From contig CAJFHG010000004.1 in assembly GCA_904379015.1 (NCBI GenBank), positions 34,992 to 98,991 of the forward strand: a stretch of 64,000 nucleotides of DNA. Direction: 5' to 3'. Within the stretch, counting starts at the first letter, position 1; the number at the start of each line of letters is the position of its first letter. The translations under genes and the position numbers were made by a program. The notes beneath the pieces were generated by a model that saw only the letters and a list, made by a program, of their open reading frames with translations, searched no databases and was not told the origin of the DNA. This document shows, one piece after another, positions 48,222 to 60,349 of this stretch. This DNA is from Candidatus Paralachnospira caecorum. Its GTDB lineage: Bacteria > Bacillota > Clostridia > Lachnospirales > Lachnospiraceae.

Positions 48222-49156
48222 CACAGAAATGAAGTAAGAAAGAACACCAGAGGAATCGTGACCAGGCTGGCCACCGTCGTCACAAAGATCGCCGCCGAAG
48301 CGTATTCCTCGTCAAGCCTGTACTGATGGGCCACACTGACCATAGACGCCATGACCGGCGTCGCGCAGATGACCGTCAGAAGGACGGTCTCCGTACCCGT
48401 CAGGAAATGGCTGGCCACCGCGTAAACCGCCACCGGCGCCAGCACCATGCGCACGACCACCAGGGCGAAGATCTCTTTCAGCATGGCAGCTGATTTGAGA
48501 TTGATAAAGCAGAGGCTCGCGCCCAGATAGATCAGCGCCAGCGGCGTACTGCAGTCTCCCACGGAAGACACGGTATCACCGATAAAGGACGGCAGTTCTA
48601 TATGGAGAGAAGCCACAATCAGTCCCAGGAGAATGGAGATGATCACCGGATTGAACAGATTCCGGAGTCCGGAAGCCATTCCTCCTTCTTTTGAATAGGT
48701 AAAAAACAGGATTCCGATGGTCCAGATAAAGATCGTATCCACCGCCGCGCAGACCGGAATATACTGCTGTCCTTCACCGGACGCGAACAGCACCATCAGA
48801 AGCGGGATCCCGATGAATCCGTAATTGCCGCCCACATGACACCCCCGGTGCATATTGGCCAGAGGATACCGCATGCGGAAGGCCTTTGCCGACAGCCACC
48901 CCAGAACCATCAGGAACAGATACGACAGCACCTGTCCCGCCACCACCGGGCCATAGTCAGCAAGCGCCGCGAAGGTCGTTCCATTCTCGATCATCAGAGA
49001 AAAGGTCAGGCAAGGCATGACGACTTTAATAATGAACGGAGGGAACAGCGTAATGTTCTCTTTTGTGATGACGCCTATTTTCGCGATCAGGATGCCAATG
49101 CACATAAGCAGGAAAAAACTGCCCATTTTGGGCAGAATCGTAAAGAAATAATCCAT
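48221..49156 (-). CDS. AEC family (auxin efflux carrier-like) transporter
   Basis: Ten-TM-like hydrophobic pattern; YPLANMHRGCHVGGNYGFIGIPLLMVLFASGEGQQY. Confidence 0.85.
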   Translation of the reverse strand: MDYFFTILPKMGSFFLLMCIGILIAKIGVITKENITLFPPFIIKVVMPCLTFSLMIENGTTFAALADYGPVVAGQVLSYLFLMVLGWLSAKAFRMRYPLANMHRGCHVGGNYGFIGIPLLMVLFASGEGQQYIPVCAAVDTIFIWTIGILFFTYSKEGGMASGLRNLFNPVIISILLGLIVASLHIELPSFIGDTVSSVGDCSTPLALIYLGASLCFINLKSAAMLKEIFALVVVRMVLAPVAVYAVASHFLTGTETVLLTVICATPVMASMVSVAHQYRLDEEYASAAIFVTTVASLVTIPLVFFLTSFL

Positions 49157-49162
49157 GATATG

Positions 49163-49981
49163 CTACCCCCTTGAACTTGAAATAATGGATTCAATCGCAA
49201 GGGCGGCCCCGTCTTTTTCACAGGACTCCGTCACATGCTGTGAAAGCTCCTTGATGCAGGGCTCCGCATTGCCCATGGCAATCCGGCAGCCCGCGAACTG
49301 AAACATGGAAATATCATTGATGCTGTCTCCGATCACCGCGGTCTCTGCGGCAGAAATCCCCAGCATCCCGCAGAGCACAGCAAGGCCGTGCCCTTTAGAA
49401 GCGGTGGGGCTGTTGAGCTCAATATTGTCCGGTCCGGAAGCCGATACGGACAGCGCGTACCGGGCGGTGATCCGCGCTGTCAGCTCCGCCTTCTGGCCCT
49501 GATCCAGCAGGACCACGAATATTTTTTCCACGCCCGCCTGTTCCTGTCTCACGAAGGCGGCCAGATCATCCACGCTGTGGCGGGTGAAATAGTCCGTATT
49601 CCCGTAACGCGCCACGATCCTCGGGTCTGCCGTTCTCAGGTTGGTGCTGGCCCCCTTCAGATGAGCCGAAGGCTGCACGTCATAATGCGCCAGCAGCTCC
49701 AGAACCTCTGCCGCCTCCTGCCACGGAATCAGATCGGTATAGATGCTGGAGCCGTCCTTCCCGTCCACGATATTCGCCCCGTTGGATGTCAGAAAACAGG
49801 GAATTCCGGGAATCTCAGTCACCGCTCCCGGAATATCTGTATAAGAGCGGCCCGTGGCGGGAACCACCCGGATTCCCGCCTCAAGAGCCGCCAGAACCGC
49901 CAAACGCGTCCGTTCTGACAAAAAACGGTGGCTGACAAGAGCCGTTCCATCCAGATCCAGTGCAATCAGCCTGACCGCCAT
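49163..49981 (-). CDS. Cof-type HAD-IIB hydrolase
   Basis: RLIALDLDGTALVSHRFLSERTRLAVLAALEAGIRVVPATGRSY; VIGDSINDISMFQFAG. Confidence 0.93.
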   Translation of the reverse strand: MAVRLIALDLDGTALVSHRFLSERTRLAVLAALEAGIRVVPATGRSYTDIPGAVTEIPGIPCFLTSNGANIVDGKDGSSIYTDLIPWQEAAEVLELLAHYDVQPSAHLKGASTNLRTADPRIVARYGNTDYFTRHSVDDLAAFVRQEQAGVEKIFVVLLDQGQKAELTARITARYALSVSASGPDNIELNSPTASKGHGLAVLCGMLGISAAETAVIGDSINDISMFQFAGCRIAMGNAEPCIKELSQHVTESCEKDGAALAIESIISSSRG

Positions 49982-50050
49982 CTCTTCCACGTCCTTTCAT
50001 TTCTTTTGTTATCCTATCACAACTTTGCGTCTGTTTCTACTATATTTTTA

Positions 50051-51460
50051 TCAGGCTCCTGCGCTTTCTCTTTTTCCTTTCCTGGAAAAATATTCCCGGG
50101 TCAGCTTCACAACTGTACCGCCGAGCAGGAACAGGGCAATCAGGTTTGGAATCGCCATCAGTCCATTAAATGTTTCCGCGATGCTCCATAAAAGTCCCAG
50201 ATTGATCGTCGCGCCCAGAACAGACACCAGGGAATACACTACCATAAAAGGCTTATTTGCCTTTGATCCCAAAAGGAATTCAATGCATCTGGTACCATAC
50301 AGCCCCCATCCCAGGGTAGTGGAAAAGGCAAAGCAGCACATGGCCACTGCCGTAAAAATCGATACCCAATTTCCATATGTTGACGTAAAACCACTGATGG
50401 TCAGTTCCGCCCCTGCTGCCGCGCCATACTCAAAGCTGACACCGCTGCACAGAATAATCAGTGCCGTCATGGTGCAGATGACGATGGTATCCATAAACAC
50501 TTCGAAAATACCAAACAATCCCTGATGTACAGGCTCATCCGTGTCCGCACAGGCATGAGCAATAGATCCTGTGCCAAGACCAGCTTCATTAGAAAAGATT
50601 CCTCTGGAAAATCCTCTGCGCATGCTGACAAACATGGTGCCCACCACACCGCCGGTCACAGCTCTCGGAGAAAACGCACCTTCAAAAATCGAACCAAATA
50701 CGCCTGGCACTCTGTCTAAATGGAAGAAAATCACACCTACTCCCAGCAAAATATAAAGGATTGCCATAAAAGGAACCAGTTTTTCTGTCACATTTCCGAT
50801 CCGCTTGATACCGCCAAGCAAAATCGCGGCCACCAGCGCGGCAATCAAAATCCCCAGCACCAGATTAACCACAGAAACCATATCTTCAGTGATTACATGA
50901 TAATTAAGAAGTGCGGAATCAATCGCTGTCACAATGGTGTTCACCTGCGTGGCGTTCCCCGTGCCGAACACTGTCAGGATCCCCAGCACGGCAAATACAA
51001 CCGCCAGCCATCTCCAGTGCTTCCCCAGCCCGTTCTTGATATAGTACATCGGTCCGCCGACCCAGTCCCCATCTTTGTTTTTCTCGCGGAAATGAACGGC
51101 CAGCACCACCTCCGAATACTTTGTACACATTCCCAGAAACGCGGAGATCCACATCCAGAAGACTGCTCCCGGACCGCCCAGAGCGATCGCTCCCGCGACG
51201 CCCGCTATATTCCCGGTGCCCACTGTGGCCGCCAGAGCCGTACATACAGCCTGAAACGGCGTGATCGAACCTGCTGAAGCTTCTTTTTTATGGAATATTT
51301 TGCCAATGGTCTCCTTAAATGAATATCCAAGCTTTCGGATCTGAATAAATCGGGTCCGGAAGCTCAGATACAAACCTACGCCAATAATACAGACCATAGC
51401 CGGCACTCCCCATACAAAATTGTTGACTACACTGTTGATCTTTTCGATCATTTCAAACAT
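50051..51460 (-). CDS. Sodium:alanine/glycine symporter (AGCS family)
   Basis: ALAATVGTGNIAGVAGAIALGGPGAVFWMWISAFLGMCTKYSE; RGIFSNEAGLGTGSIAHA. Confidence 0.95.
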   Translation of the reverse strand: MFEMIEKINSVVNNFVWGVPAMVCIIGVGLYLSFRTRFIQIRKLGYSFKETIGKIFHKKEASAGSITPFQAVCTALAATVGTGNIAGVAGAIALGGPGAVFWMWISAFLGMCTKYSEVVLAVHFREKNKDGDWVGGPMYYIKNGLGKHWRWLAVVFAVLGILTVFGTGNATQVNTIVTAIDSALLNYHVITEDMVSVVNLVLGILIAALVAAILLGGIKRIGNVTEKLVPFMAILYILLGVGVIFFHLDRVPGVFGSIFEGAFSPRAVTGGVVGTMFVSMRRGFSRGIFSNEAGLGTGSIAHACADTDEPVHQGLFGIFEVFMDTIVICTMTALIILCSGVSFEYGAAAGAELTISGFTSTYGNWVSIFTAVAMCCFAFSTTLGWGLYGTRCIEFLLGSKANKPFMVVYSLVSVLGATINLGLLWSIAETFNGLMAIPNLIALFLLGGTVVKLTREYFSRKGKRESAGA

Positions 51461-51702
51461 AGTATCTCATCTCCTTTCTCGTACTTATAACTGATACCAG
51501 TATACCATGTTTTACCACATTTTGTGAAATAATATTTACAACTCGTGTTTATTTAGATAAATTTTTCACAATTTCAAAAAACACTCATTCTCAATCATTT
51601 ATCTGGACTGCTAAAAAATATCAAAACTGGCTATATTAAAAAGTCCATATCAGCGTTAAGATAGGGCAATAATCATGATCAAACAAAAAGGAGATGACAG
51701 CC

Positions 51703-52245
51703 ATGGCCCGCTCACACGCAGCGCAGAAAAGCCGGAACACTGCGGCTGAACTGACGATCACGGCACTTTTTATCGCGCTTACCTACATTTTTACCGCCTT
51801 TATCAATGTACGGCTTCCCATCGCCGCCAACGGCGGCCTGATCCACCTGGGAAATGTCCCTCTGTTCATCGGTGCCATCATCTTTGGAAAACGGACCGGC
51901 GCGGCCGCCGGGGGGATCGGAATGGGACTCTTTGACCTGCTTTCCGGCTGGACCCTGTGGGCGCCCTTCACCCTGGTGGTGGCCGGACTGATGGGCTACG
52001 TCACCGGACGGATCACGGAAAAAGAAGGACATCAGAAGCTGATCTGGTACGCGGCCGCCATGGGCGCCGCCTGCGTCATCAAAATAATCGGTTATTACAT
52101 CGCGGAAGTGGTGATCTACGGAAATCTGCTCGCCCCCGCGGCTTCCATTCCCGGAAACCTGATCCAGGTGGGCATGGCCGCCGTGATCGTGCTGGTCATC
52201 ATATCTCCGCTCAGCGCCGCTGCCAGAAAAGCCGGCCTGAAATAA
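51703..52245 (+). CDS. ECF transporter S component
   Basis: ITALFIALTYIFTAFINVRLPIAANGGLIHLGNVPLFIGAIIFGKRTGAAAGGIGMGLFDLLSGW. Confidence 0.85.
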   Translation: MARSHAAQKSRNTAAELTITALFIALTYIFTAFINVRLPIAANGGLIHLGNVPLFIGAIIFGKRTGAAAGGIGMGLFDLLSGWTLWAPFTLVVAGLMGYVTGRITEKEGHQKLIWYAAAMGAACVIKIIGYYIAEVVIYGNLLAPAASIPGNLIQVGMAAVIVLVIISPLSAAARKAGLK

Positions 52246-52290
52246 CCATATTTCAGAAACCCGGAAACAAAACAGATAAGGAGGAACACT

Positions 52291-53424
52291 ATGTATAAAA
52301 TCATGACCCCGGGGCCCACCCAGGTGGCCGAAAATGTCCGTCTGGCAAGAAGTCTTGAGTGCACAAACCCGGACCTGGACGAAACCTTTGTGGAATTTTA
52401 CAAAGAAACCTGCGAGAAGATCAGCAGACTTTTAAAAACGAAAAATGAAACCCTGATCCTCGGCGGAGAAGGCATCCTCGGCCTGGAAGCCGCCTGCGCC
52501 TCCATGACCGAACCCGGCGACCGGGTGCTGGTCCTGGACAACGGAATCTATGGAAAGGGCTTTGCCGATTTTGTATCCATGTACGGCGGCATTCCCGACC
52601 TGTATACGGCCGACTACAAAAATACCATGGATCCGGAGGCTCTGAAGGTCCGTCTGGAACAGGATCACGATTATAAATATGCCACCGTTGTTCACGGAGA
52701 TACCCCCAGCGGCATGCTCAACGACATTTCCAGGATCTGCCCCCTGCTCCACCAGTACGGCATCATGACCGTTGTGGATTCTGTATCCGCCATGTTCGGC
52801 GAACCGGTAGAAACAGACGCCTGGAACATCGACATCCTCTGCGGCGGCTCCCAGAAGGCAGTCTCCGCCCCTCCGGGCCTTACCTTCGTGACCATCAGCG
52901 ACGCGGCCAAATCCTCCATGAACAGCCGCAGAACACCGGTGGCTTCCTTTTACGCGAATCTGACCACATTCCGGAATTACTACGAAGAAAAATGGTTCCC
53001 CTACACCATGCCCATCAGTGATATTTACGGCCTGCGCGCCGCCATTGACAATATTGAAGCAGATCCGGACATGCTGAAGCGCCACGCCATGATCGGAGAA
53101 GCATCCAGAAAAGCCGTGCGGGAGGCAGGTCTTTCCCTCTACCTGGAAAGCGGCTTTTCCAACACCGTGACCGTATTTGAGGTGCCGGACCAGACCACAG
53201 ACAAGGCCATTCTGGAAACCATGAAACAGGATCACAATATCATGCTGGCCGGTTCCTTCGGATATCTGGCCGGAAAGGTGATCCGCATCGGCCACATGGG
53301 CAGCAATGCCACTGTCGCCAACATGACAGAGACCTTTGCCGCTCTGGACGCCACCATGGAAAAGCTGGGCGTCCCCCTGAACGCCAGCATGGAAAAAACA
53401 TTTCGCAGCCAATTCCCGTCATAA
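52291..53424 (+). CDS. Class V PLP-dependent aminotransferase (serine-pyruvate/alanine-glyoxylate type)
   Basis: MTPGPTQVAENVRLARSLECTNPDL; VVDSVSAMFGEPVETDAWNIDILCGGSQKAVSAPPGLTFVTIS. Confidence 0.93.
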   Translation: MYKIMTPGPTQVAENVRLARSLECTNPDLDETFVEFYKETCEKISRLLKTKNETLILGGEGILGLEAACASMTEPGDRVLVLDNGIYGKGFADFVSMYGGIPDLYTADYKNTMDPEALKVRLEQDHDYKYATVVHGDTPSGMLNDISRICPLLHQYGIMTVVDSVSAMFGEPVETDAWNIDILCGGSQKAVSAPPGLTFVTISDAAKSSMNSRRTPVASFYANLTTFRNYYEEKWFPYTMPISDIYGLRAAIDNIEADPDMLKRHAMIGEASRKAVREAGLSLYLESGFSNTVTVFEVPDQTTDKAILETMKQDHNIMLAGSFGYLAGKVIRIGHMGSNATVANMTETFAALDATMEKLGVPLNASMEKTFRSQFPS

Positions 53425-53442
53425 AAAGAGGCCATATGCAGC

Positions 53443-53491
53443 AAAAAAAATTCAGAGGCAGGAGTGATTTGCATGAATCACTCCTGCCTCT
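53443..53491 (-). terminator. Terminator downstream of rubrerythrin
   Basis: Perfect 16-bp stem AGAGGCAGGAGTGATT...AATCACTCCTGCCTCT followed on minus by GAATTTTTTTT. Confidence 0.85.
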
Positions 53492-53560
53492 GCGCAGGGC
53501 TGTTCATTTCCCAACAGCCCCTTTATAAATGTTTCGTTGTGATACGCGATCGCTTATCGA

Positions 53561-54106
53561 TTATTCACCGAAATATCTCTTCAGCAGACCTGCGAAAGCC
53601 TTTCCATGACGGGCCTCATCCCTTGCCATCTCATGAACGGTATCATGGATCGCATCCAGGTTCGCAGCCTTCGCTCTCTTAGCCAGATCAAATTTTCCTG
53701 CAGTCGCGCCGTTCTCAGCGGCTACACGCATCTCCAGATTCTTCTTTGTGCTGTCTGTTACAACTTCGCCCAGAAGCTCCGCGAACTTGGCCGCATGCTC
53801 TGCCTCTTCATAAGCAGCCTTCTCCCAGTACAGGCCAATCTCAGGATATCCCTCTCTGTGAGCGACTCTTGCCATTGCCAGATACATACCAACCTCAGAG
53901 CACTCACCATTGAAGTTTGCTCTCAGATCCTCCAGAATGTCTTCGCTCACGCCCTGGGCAACGCCTACCACATGCTCGGCAGCCCATGTCATATCGCCCT
54001 TCTGCTCAGAGAATTTGCTTGCGGGCGCTCCGCACTGAGGACATTTTTCAGGGGGTGTTTCGCCTTCCCAAACATAACCACATACATCACATACGAACTT
54101 TTTCAT
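53561..54106 (-). CDS. Reverse rubrerythrin (N-terminal rubredoxin, C-terminal diiron ferritin-like domain)
   Basis: [25 protein letters not shown] at the N-terminus; EEAEHAAKF and DEARHGKAF diiron motifs. Confidence 0.93.
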   Translation of the reverse strand: MKKFVCDVCGYVWEGETPPEKCPQCGAPASKFSEQKGDMTWAAEHVVGVAQGVSEDILEDLRANFNGECSEVGMYLAMARVAHREGYPEIGLYWEKAAYEEAEHAAKFAELLGEVVTDSTKKNLEMRVAAENGATAGKFDLAKRAKAANLDAIHDTVHEMARDEARHGKAFAGLLKRYFGE

Positions 54107-54160
54107 TTTTCTTTTCTCCTTTTCTTGATTTATAGTTTGCTGTTATTTTTATCATTCAAA

Positions 54161-54179
54161 AACAGTAATGATTACTGTT
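54161..54179. promoter_or_regulatory. Fur/PerR-type operator upstream of reverse rubrerythrin
   Basis: Perfect 9-1-9 palindrome AACAGTAATGATTACTGTT, about 55 bp from the rubrerythrin start. Confidence 0.7.
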
Positions 54180-54191
54180 ATTGATAATCTA

Positions 54192-54611
54192 TCACATGAC
54201 CTTTCCTTTGTCAAGTCCTTTCTGTATTTTTTCTCTGCAGCTTCTGCATACCCCATAAAACAGCGCCGTATGCCCTTCAATGGAACCGTCAAACCGCTCG
54301 GCGGCGCTTTTTTCCAGATGATCCGCCGTCTCCATGGGAACATCCTGCACTTTTCCGCACTCCCGGCAGATAAAATGATAATGAGACGCGGTATTGGGAT
54401 CAAAATGCTCCACACCGTCTCCGCAGGACACCCTCTGAATCTCTCCCAGCGACACCAGCAGAGACAGATTCCGGTACACTGTGCCAAGACTGATATTGGG
54501 ATAAAGCTGTCGAATATTCATATAGACCACATCGGCAGTCGGATGATCCTTCCGTCCGGCCAGGAACTCTTTGATGCTTTCCCGCTGTCTGCTATATTTT
54601 AACGTTTTCAT
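54192..54611 (-). CDS. perR: Fur-family regulator, PerR-like
   Basis: SRQRESIKEFLAGRKDHPTADVVYMNIRQLYPNISLGTVYRNLSLLVSLGEI; HYHFICRECGKV; CRSC zinc site. Confidence 0.88.
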   Translation of the reverse strand: MKTLKYSRQRESIKEFLAGRKDHPTADVVYMNIRQLYPNISLGTVYRNLSLLVSLGEIQRVSCGDGVEHFDPNTASHYHFICRECGKVQDVPMETADHLEKSAAERFDGSIEGHTALFYGVCRSCREKIQKGLDKGKVM

Positions 54612-54629
54612 GGCAGCCTCCAAACTAAA

Positions 54630-54648
54630 AACAATAATTAATACTGTT
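54630..54648. promoter_or_regulatory. Second Fur/PerR-type operator upstream of perR
   Basis: AACAATAATTAATACTGTT, 16 of 19 identical to the 54161-54179 box. Confidence 0.6.
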
Positions 54649-54846
54649 TTTATTATATATCTGATTTCCTGTTTGTCAAGATTTTTTTGATTTTTCTTTT
54701 CTGATGGATAATTCCTGCCTGAAACCGCATACTAGCTATCACAGACGTAACGGCTTACTGCCTTCGCAGTGACTCGTAAACAATCCGATTCCTGTCCGCC
54801 GCGGCAGAGCGACAGAGTAAACACAAAGAAAGGAATTGAATCTCCT

Positions 54847-55278
54847 ATGAATGAAGATACCAGACTTTTGTTAAAAGAATGTGACGCAGGCACAAAAATG
54901 GCCGTGGATACGATCGATCAGGTTCTTCCTTCCATCCACAGCAGTGATTTCAAAAACGGCCTGAAAAAATACCGGGACGCCCATGTGAGCTTCGGCGACA
55001 AGCTGCACGCGCTTCTCTCGGATGGAGACGAAGCCGCGGGTGACATCGGCATCATGGCCAAAGCTTCCGCCCGCCTTATGACCGGCTTCCGGCTGATGCT
55101 GGATGACTCCGACAAAAAAATTGCATCCATGCTCACTGACGGATGCAATATGGGAATCAAATCCATTGAAAAATATCTGAACCAGTATACAAAAGCGTCA
55201 AAGGAAGCCAGAAAAACAGCCGAAAACATTGTGCGGCTGGAAGAAAACATGATGGAAGACCTGAGACCGTATCTGTAA
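54847..55278 (+). CDS. Four-helix-bundle-like protein of unknown function (PA2169/DUF2383-like architecture)
   Basis: Helical, 143 aa; LLLKECDAGTKMAVDTIDQVLPSI, MMEDLRPYL. Confidence 0.6.
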   Translation: MNEDTRLLLKECDAGTKMAVDTIDQVLPSIHSSDFKNGLKKYRDAHVSFGDKLHALLSDGDEAAGDIGIMAKASARLMTGFRLMLDDSDKKIASMLTDGCNMGIKSIEKYLNQYTKASKEARKTAENIVRLEENMMEDLRPYL

Positions 55279-55352
55279 CCGGTCCGGCCGGCCGCGCAGA
55301 CTGTCCTGCCGCAGCCGGCGTCTTCCGTTCCCGGACGGCTCCCCCATCTGTC

Positions 55353-57215
55353 TCACGTTTCCTTCCCGCCGGGCAGAGATGATCTGCGCCGTCCCGTAAC
55401 CACAGGATGGATGGTCCGGTCCACCAGAAGCGCCGGAAGATCCACGCCGACCATATTCTGTATGGTATCCGCGATTCCGCTTTTCAGAGAATCTCCCAGC
55501 AGCGAGCCCAGCCCTTCTGAGATCATCCGGCTCCCCGGCGTTTCATCCCACCGCATCTCAATCTCCTCAAACCGATTTCGGAAACAGCACTTCACCTTTC
55601 TTCGCACCGCTTCTTCTATCAACGCGATATCCAGCTTTAAAACAGGAAAACCGTCCTCATCCTTCGTAAATATTCCCTGCACTGCCAGCAGATAAGGCTC
55701 CTCATGAAACCATGCCTCCGTCACCGCCGCCTTTCCGAATCCGATCTCCAGACGGTGAAGGGTCTCGCCTTCCTCCAGCGTCATATAGAATTTCTTATTT
55801 TCACAGTAAAATCCAACCGCCCGGATTCCGTCTGTATAATTGTTGTGAAACACCTGAAATACCAGCGGACACAGTCCCACATGGGTCTGTTCCAGCTCAT
55901 AGACTCCGCCGTCCAGGATCCGCTTCCAGTTTTCCTCCTCCAGAAGACGGCTGCCTGTCCCCGGTCTTTTCCCTCTGTTCCACCGGCCGGCCGCGCTGCC
56001 TGCCGCCAGTCCCAGTCTGCTCTCCTTTCTTCTGACTGCCCGGCAGCCGCTTCCTGTCCCGGAAAACCGTCTTCCTTCCCGTGCCAGTCTCTCTGTCACA
56101 TCCGCCAGCTGCCTTCTGCCTGCCGGATCCTCCGGAAGCGCCTCTCCCGCTGTGAAATCTCCCTCAAAATACTTTTTTACAATATTTAACAGCACACAAT
56201 TCTGAAACAGCTCATCGCTCCCCGCGTTGGCGGCGATCACCATATCAAGATCCGGATAAACGACCACATTCTGTCCGAGCATGCCGTTGAAGGTGCAGCT
56301 TCCGGGCCGTCCGCCCATCCAGACCTGGTATCCGTAGCCATAAGGCCCCATCTCCTCCGGCGTATCGATATGCTTCCGGGTCGCCGCCTCCACCCAGTCT
56401 TCCGATATAAGCTGCCTGCCTTCCCAGCTTCCCTTCTGAAGATAAAGCTGTCCCAGCTTTGCCGCGTCCTCTGTGCTGATAAACAGACCCCAGCCGCCCT
56501 TATTGATCCCCTTCGGGCAGCTTTCCCAGAATACCTGCCGGATCCCGAGCGGCTCCCACAGCCTGGGCCTCAAATATTCCATCATGCTTTCTCCGGTTAC
56601 TTTCGTCACCACTGCCGACAGAATGTAGCTGTTCATACTGTTATAGGAAAAACTGGTTCCGGGCGTTCCCTTCACAGGCGACTGAAGATACCCCGCCACC
56701 CAGTCGTCTCCCGATACAATCCCGGTCTCATTAAAACCGACCCCCGACGTCATGGTCAGAAGATGTTCCACCGTCAGACTCTTCTGACGGATCCCCGTAA
56801 ACAGGAGCTTCCTGTCCAGGAGCGGAACAATCCTGTCTTCAAGGCTGAGCCTGCCCTCATCGATCAGCATTCCCACCGCCATCCCGGTCACAGTCTTGCA
56901 CATGGAATAAGAGGCATGCCACATCCCTCTTCTGTACGGCGCCACATCGGCCTGAGCGACCACAGCGCCGTGACGGAGCACGATCACATGATGAAGATCC
57001 GTCCGTTCATCCGCCGCCAGCTCCTCAATCAGTCTGGCCAGATACCAGGAAGAAAGCCCCTGGGATTCCGGCGTCTTCCTGGGCAGAGGCCGCCCTGCCG
57101 CCTCCTCCTGAAACGCCGTCTTCTGGGGTGTAAACGTCACACGGCTGATATGTTCTGTATTTCCTCTGATCAGATTTCTCAAAAGCTCTGCCACTGCCAG
57201 CTGTTCCTTCAGCAT
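55353..57215 (-). CDS. Serine hydrolase (beta-lactamase/penicillin-binding-like)
   Basis: SYSMCKTVTGMAVGMLIDEGRLSLEDRI (SxxK), YNSMNSYILSAVVTKVTGESMMEYLRPRLWEPLGI (YxN-like). Confidence 0.9.
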   Translation of the reverse strand: MLKEQLAVAELLRNLIRGNTEHISRVTFTPQKTAFQEEAAGRPLPRKTPESQGLSSWYLARLIEELAADERTDLHHVIVLRHGAVVAQADVAPYRRGMWHASYSMCKTVTGMAVGMLIDEGRLSLEDRIVPLLDRKLLFTGIRQKSLTVEHLLTMTSGVGFNETGIVSGDDWVAGYLQSPVKGTPGTSFSYNSMNSYILSAVVTKVTGESMMEYLRPRLWEPLGIRQVFWESCPKGINKGGWGLFISTEDAAKLGQLYLQKGSWEGRQLISEDWVEAATRKHIDTPEEMGPYGYGYQVWMGGRPGSCTFNGMLGQNVVVYPDLDMVIAANAGSDELFQNCVLLNIVKKYFEGDFTAGEALPEDPAGRRQLADVTERLAREGRRFSGTGSGCRAVRRKESRLGLAAGSAAGRWNRGKRPGTGSRLLEEENWKRILDGGVYELEQTHVGLCPLVFQVFHNNYTDGIRAVGFYCENKKFYMTLEEGETLHRLEIGFGKAAVTEAWFHEEPYLLAVQGIFTKDEDGFPVLKLDIALIEEAVRRKVKCCFRNRFEEIEMRWDETPGSRMISEGLGSLLGDSLKSGIADTIQNMVGVDLPALLVDRTIHPVVTGRRRSSLPGGKET

Positions 57216-57382
57216 ACGATCCCGCCCTTCTTTTTCTCTATTATAAAGTCAGTGTTCCCCCTTTTCTATTAACATTTTCTAAAGATTCATAAAAATTATC
57301 CGATTTTCCCATTTTCTTGCTCATCCGGCCTTGAAATGAGAATCAATCTGTGGTATAGTGGGCACACTAAAATATATTTGTT

Positions 57383-57500
57383 CCCCCGATAAGGGAGTAG
57401 TCAGCGCAGTGCGTGACAAAGCCAACAGCTCTGGATCTTATCCCTGGCTTTGTCCTAAATGACGAGACTTATCTGTTACGTGGCAGATGAGTCTTTTTTT
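57383..57500 (+). ncRNA. yybP-ykoY (manganese) riboswitch with terminator expression platform
   Basis: Conserved elements AAGGGAGTAG, GACAAAGCCAACA, CTGGCTTTGTCC...GACGAGACT, then a hairpin with T7 upstream of a P-type cation ATPase. Confidence 0.85.
57464..57500 (+). terminator. Riboswitch-associated intrinsic terminator
   Basis: AGACTTATCTG...CAGATGAGTCTTTTTTT. Confidence 0.8.
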
Positions 57501-57588
57501 ATTACACAGGCGCCTTCTTTCCAGATGTCCTGTGCGGTAAAAAACGGCCGGTCCCCCGGCTTCTCAGACCACGAGAAAGGAGATTCTC

Positions 57589-60237
<2,649 letters not shown>

Positions 60238-60271
60238 ATAAACCATCCTGATCATTCCCGGATCATCAAAA

Positions 60272-60297
60272 CGGGCAGGTTCCTGTGAACCTGCCCG
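60272..60297. terminator. Hairpin between convergent ATPase and nrdJ genes
   Basis: CGGGCAGGTTC-CTGT-GAACCTGCCCG; followed on minus by TTTTG. Confidence 0.7.
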
Positions 60298-60349
60298 AAC
60301 TATTTATGATTGATGATTCCTCCTGTATTGTCCCTGATATCCTTGTCAA

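Noticed and set aside
51461-51702. Glycine or other riboswitch between the AGCS symporter and the ECF S gene
   Set aside because: No recognisable aptamer core; only AT-rich divergent promoter sequence and a weak imperfect palindrome near ACTGATACCAGT.
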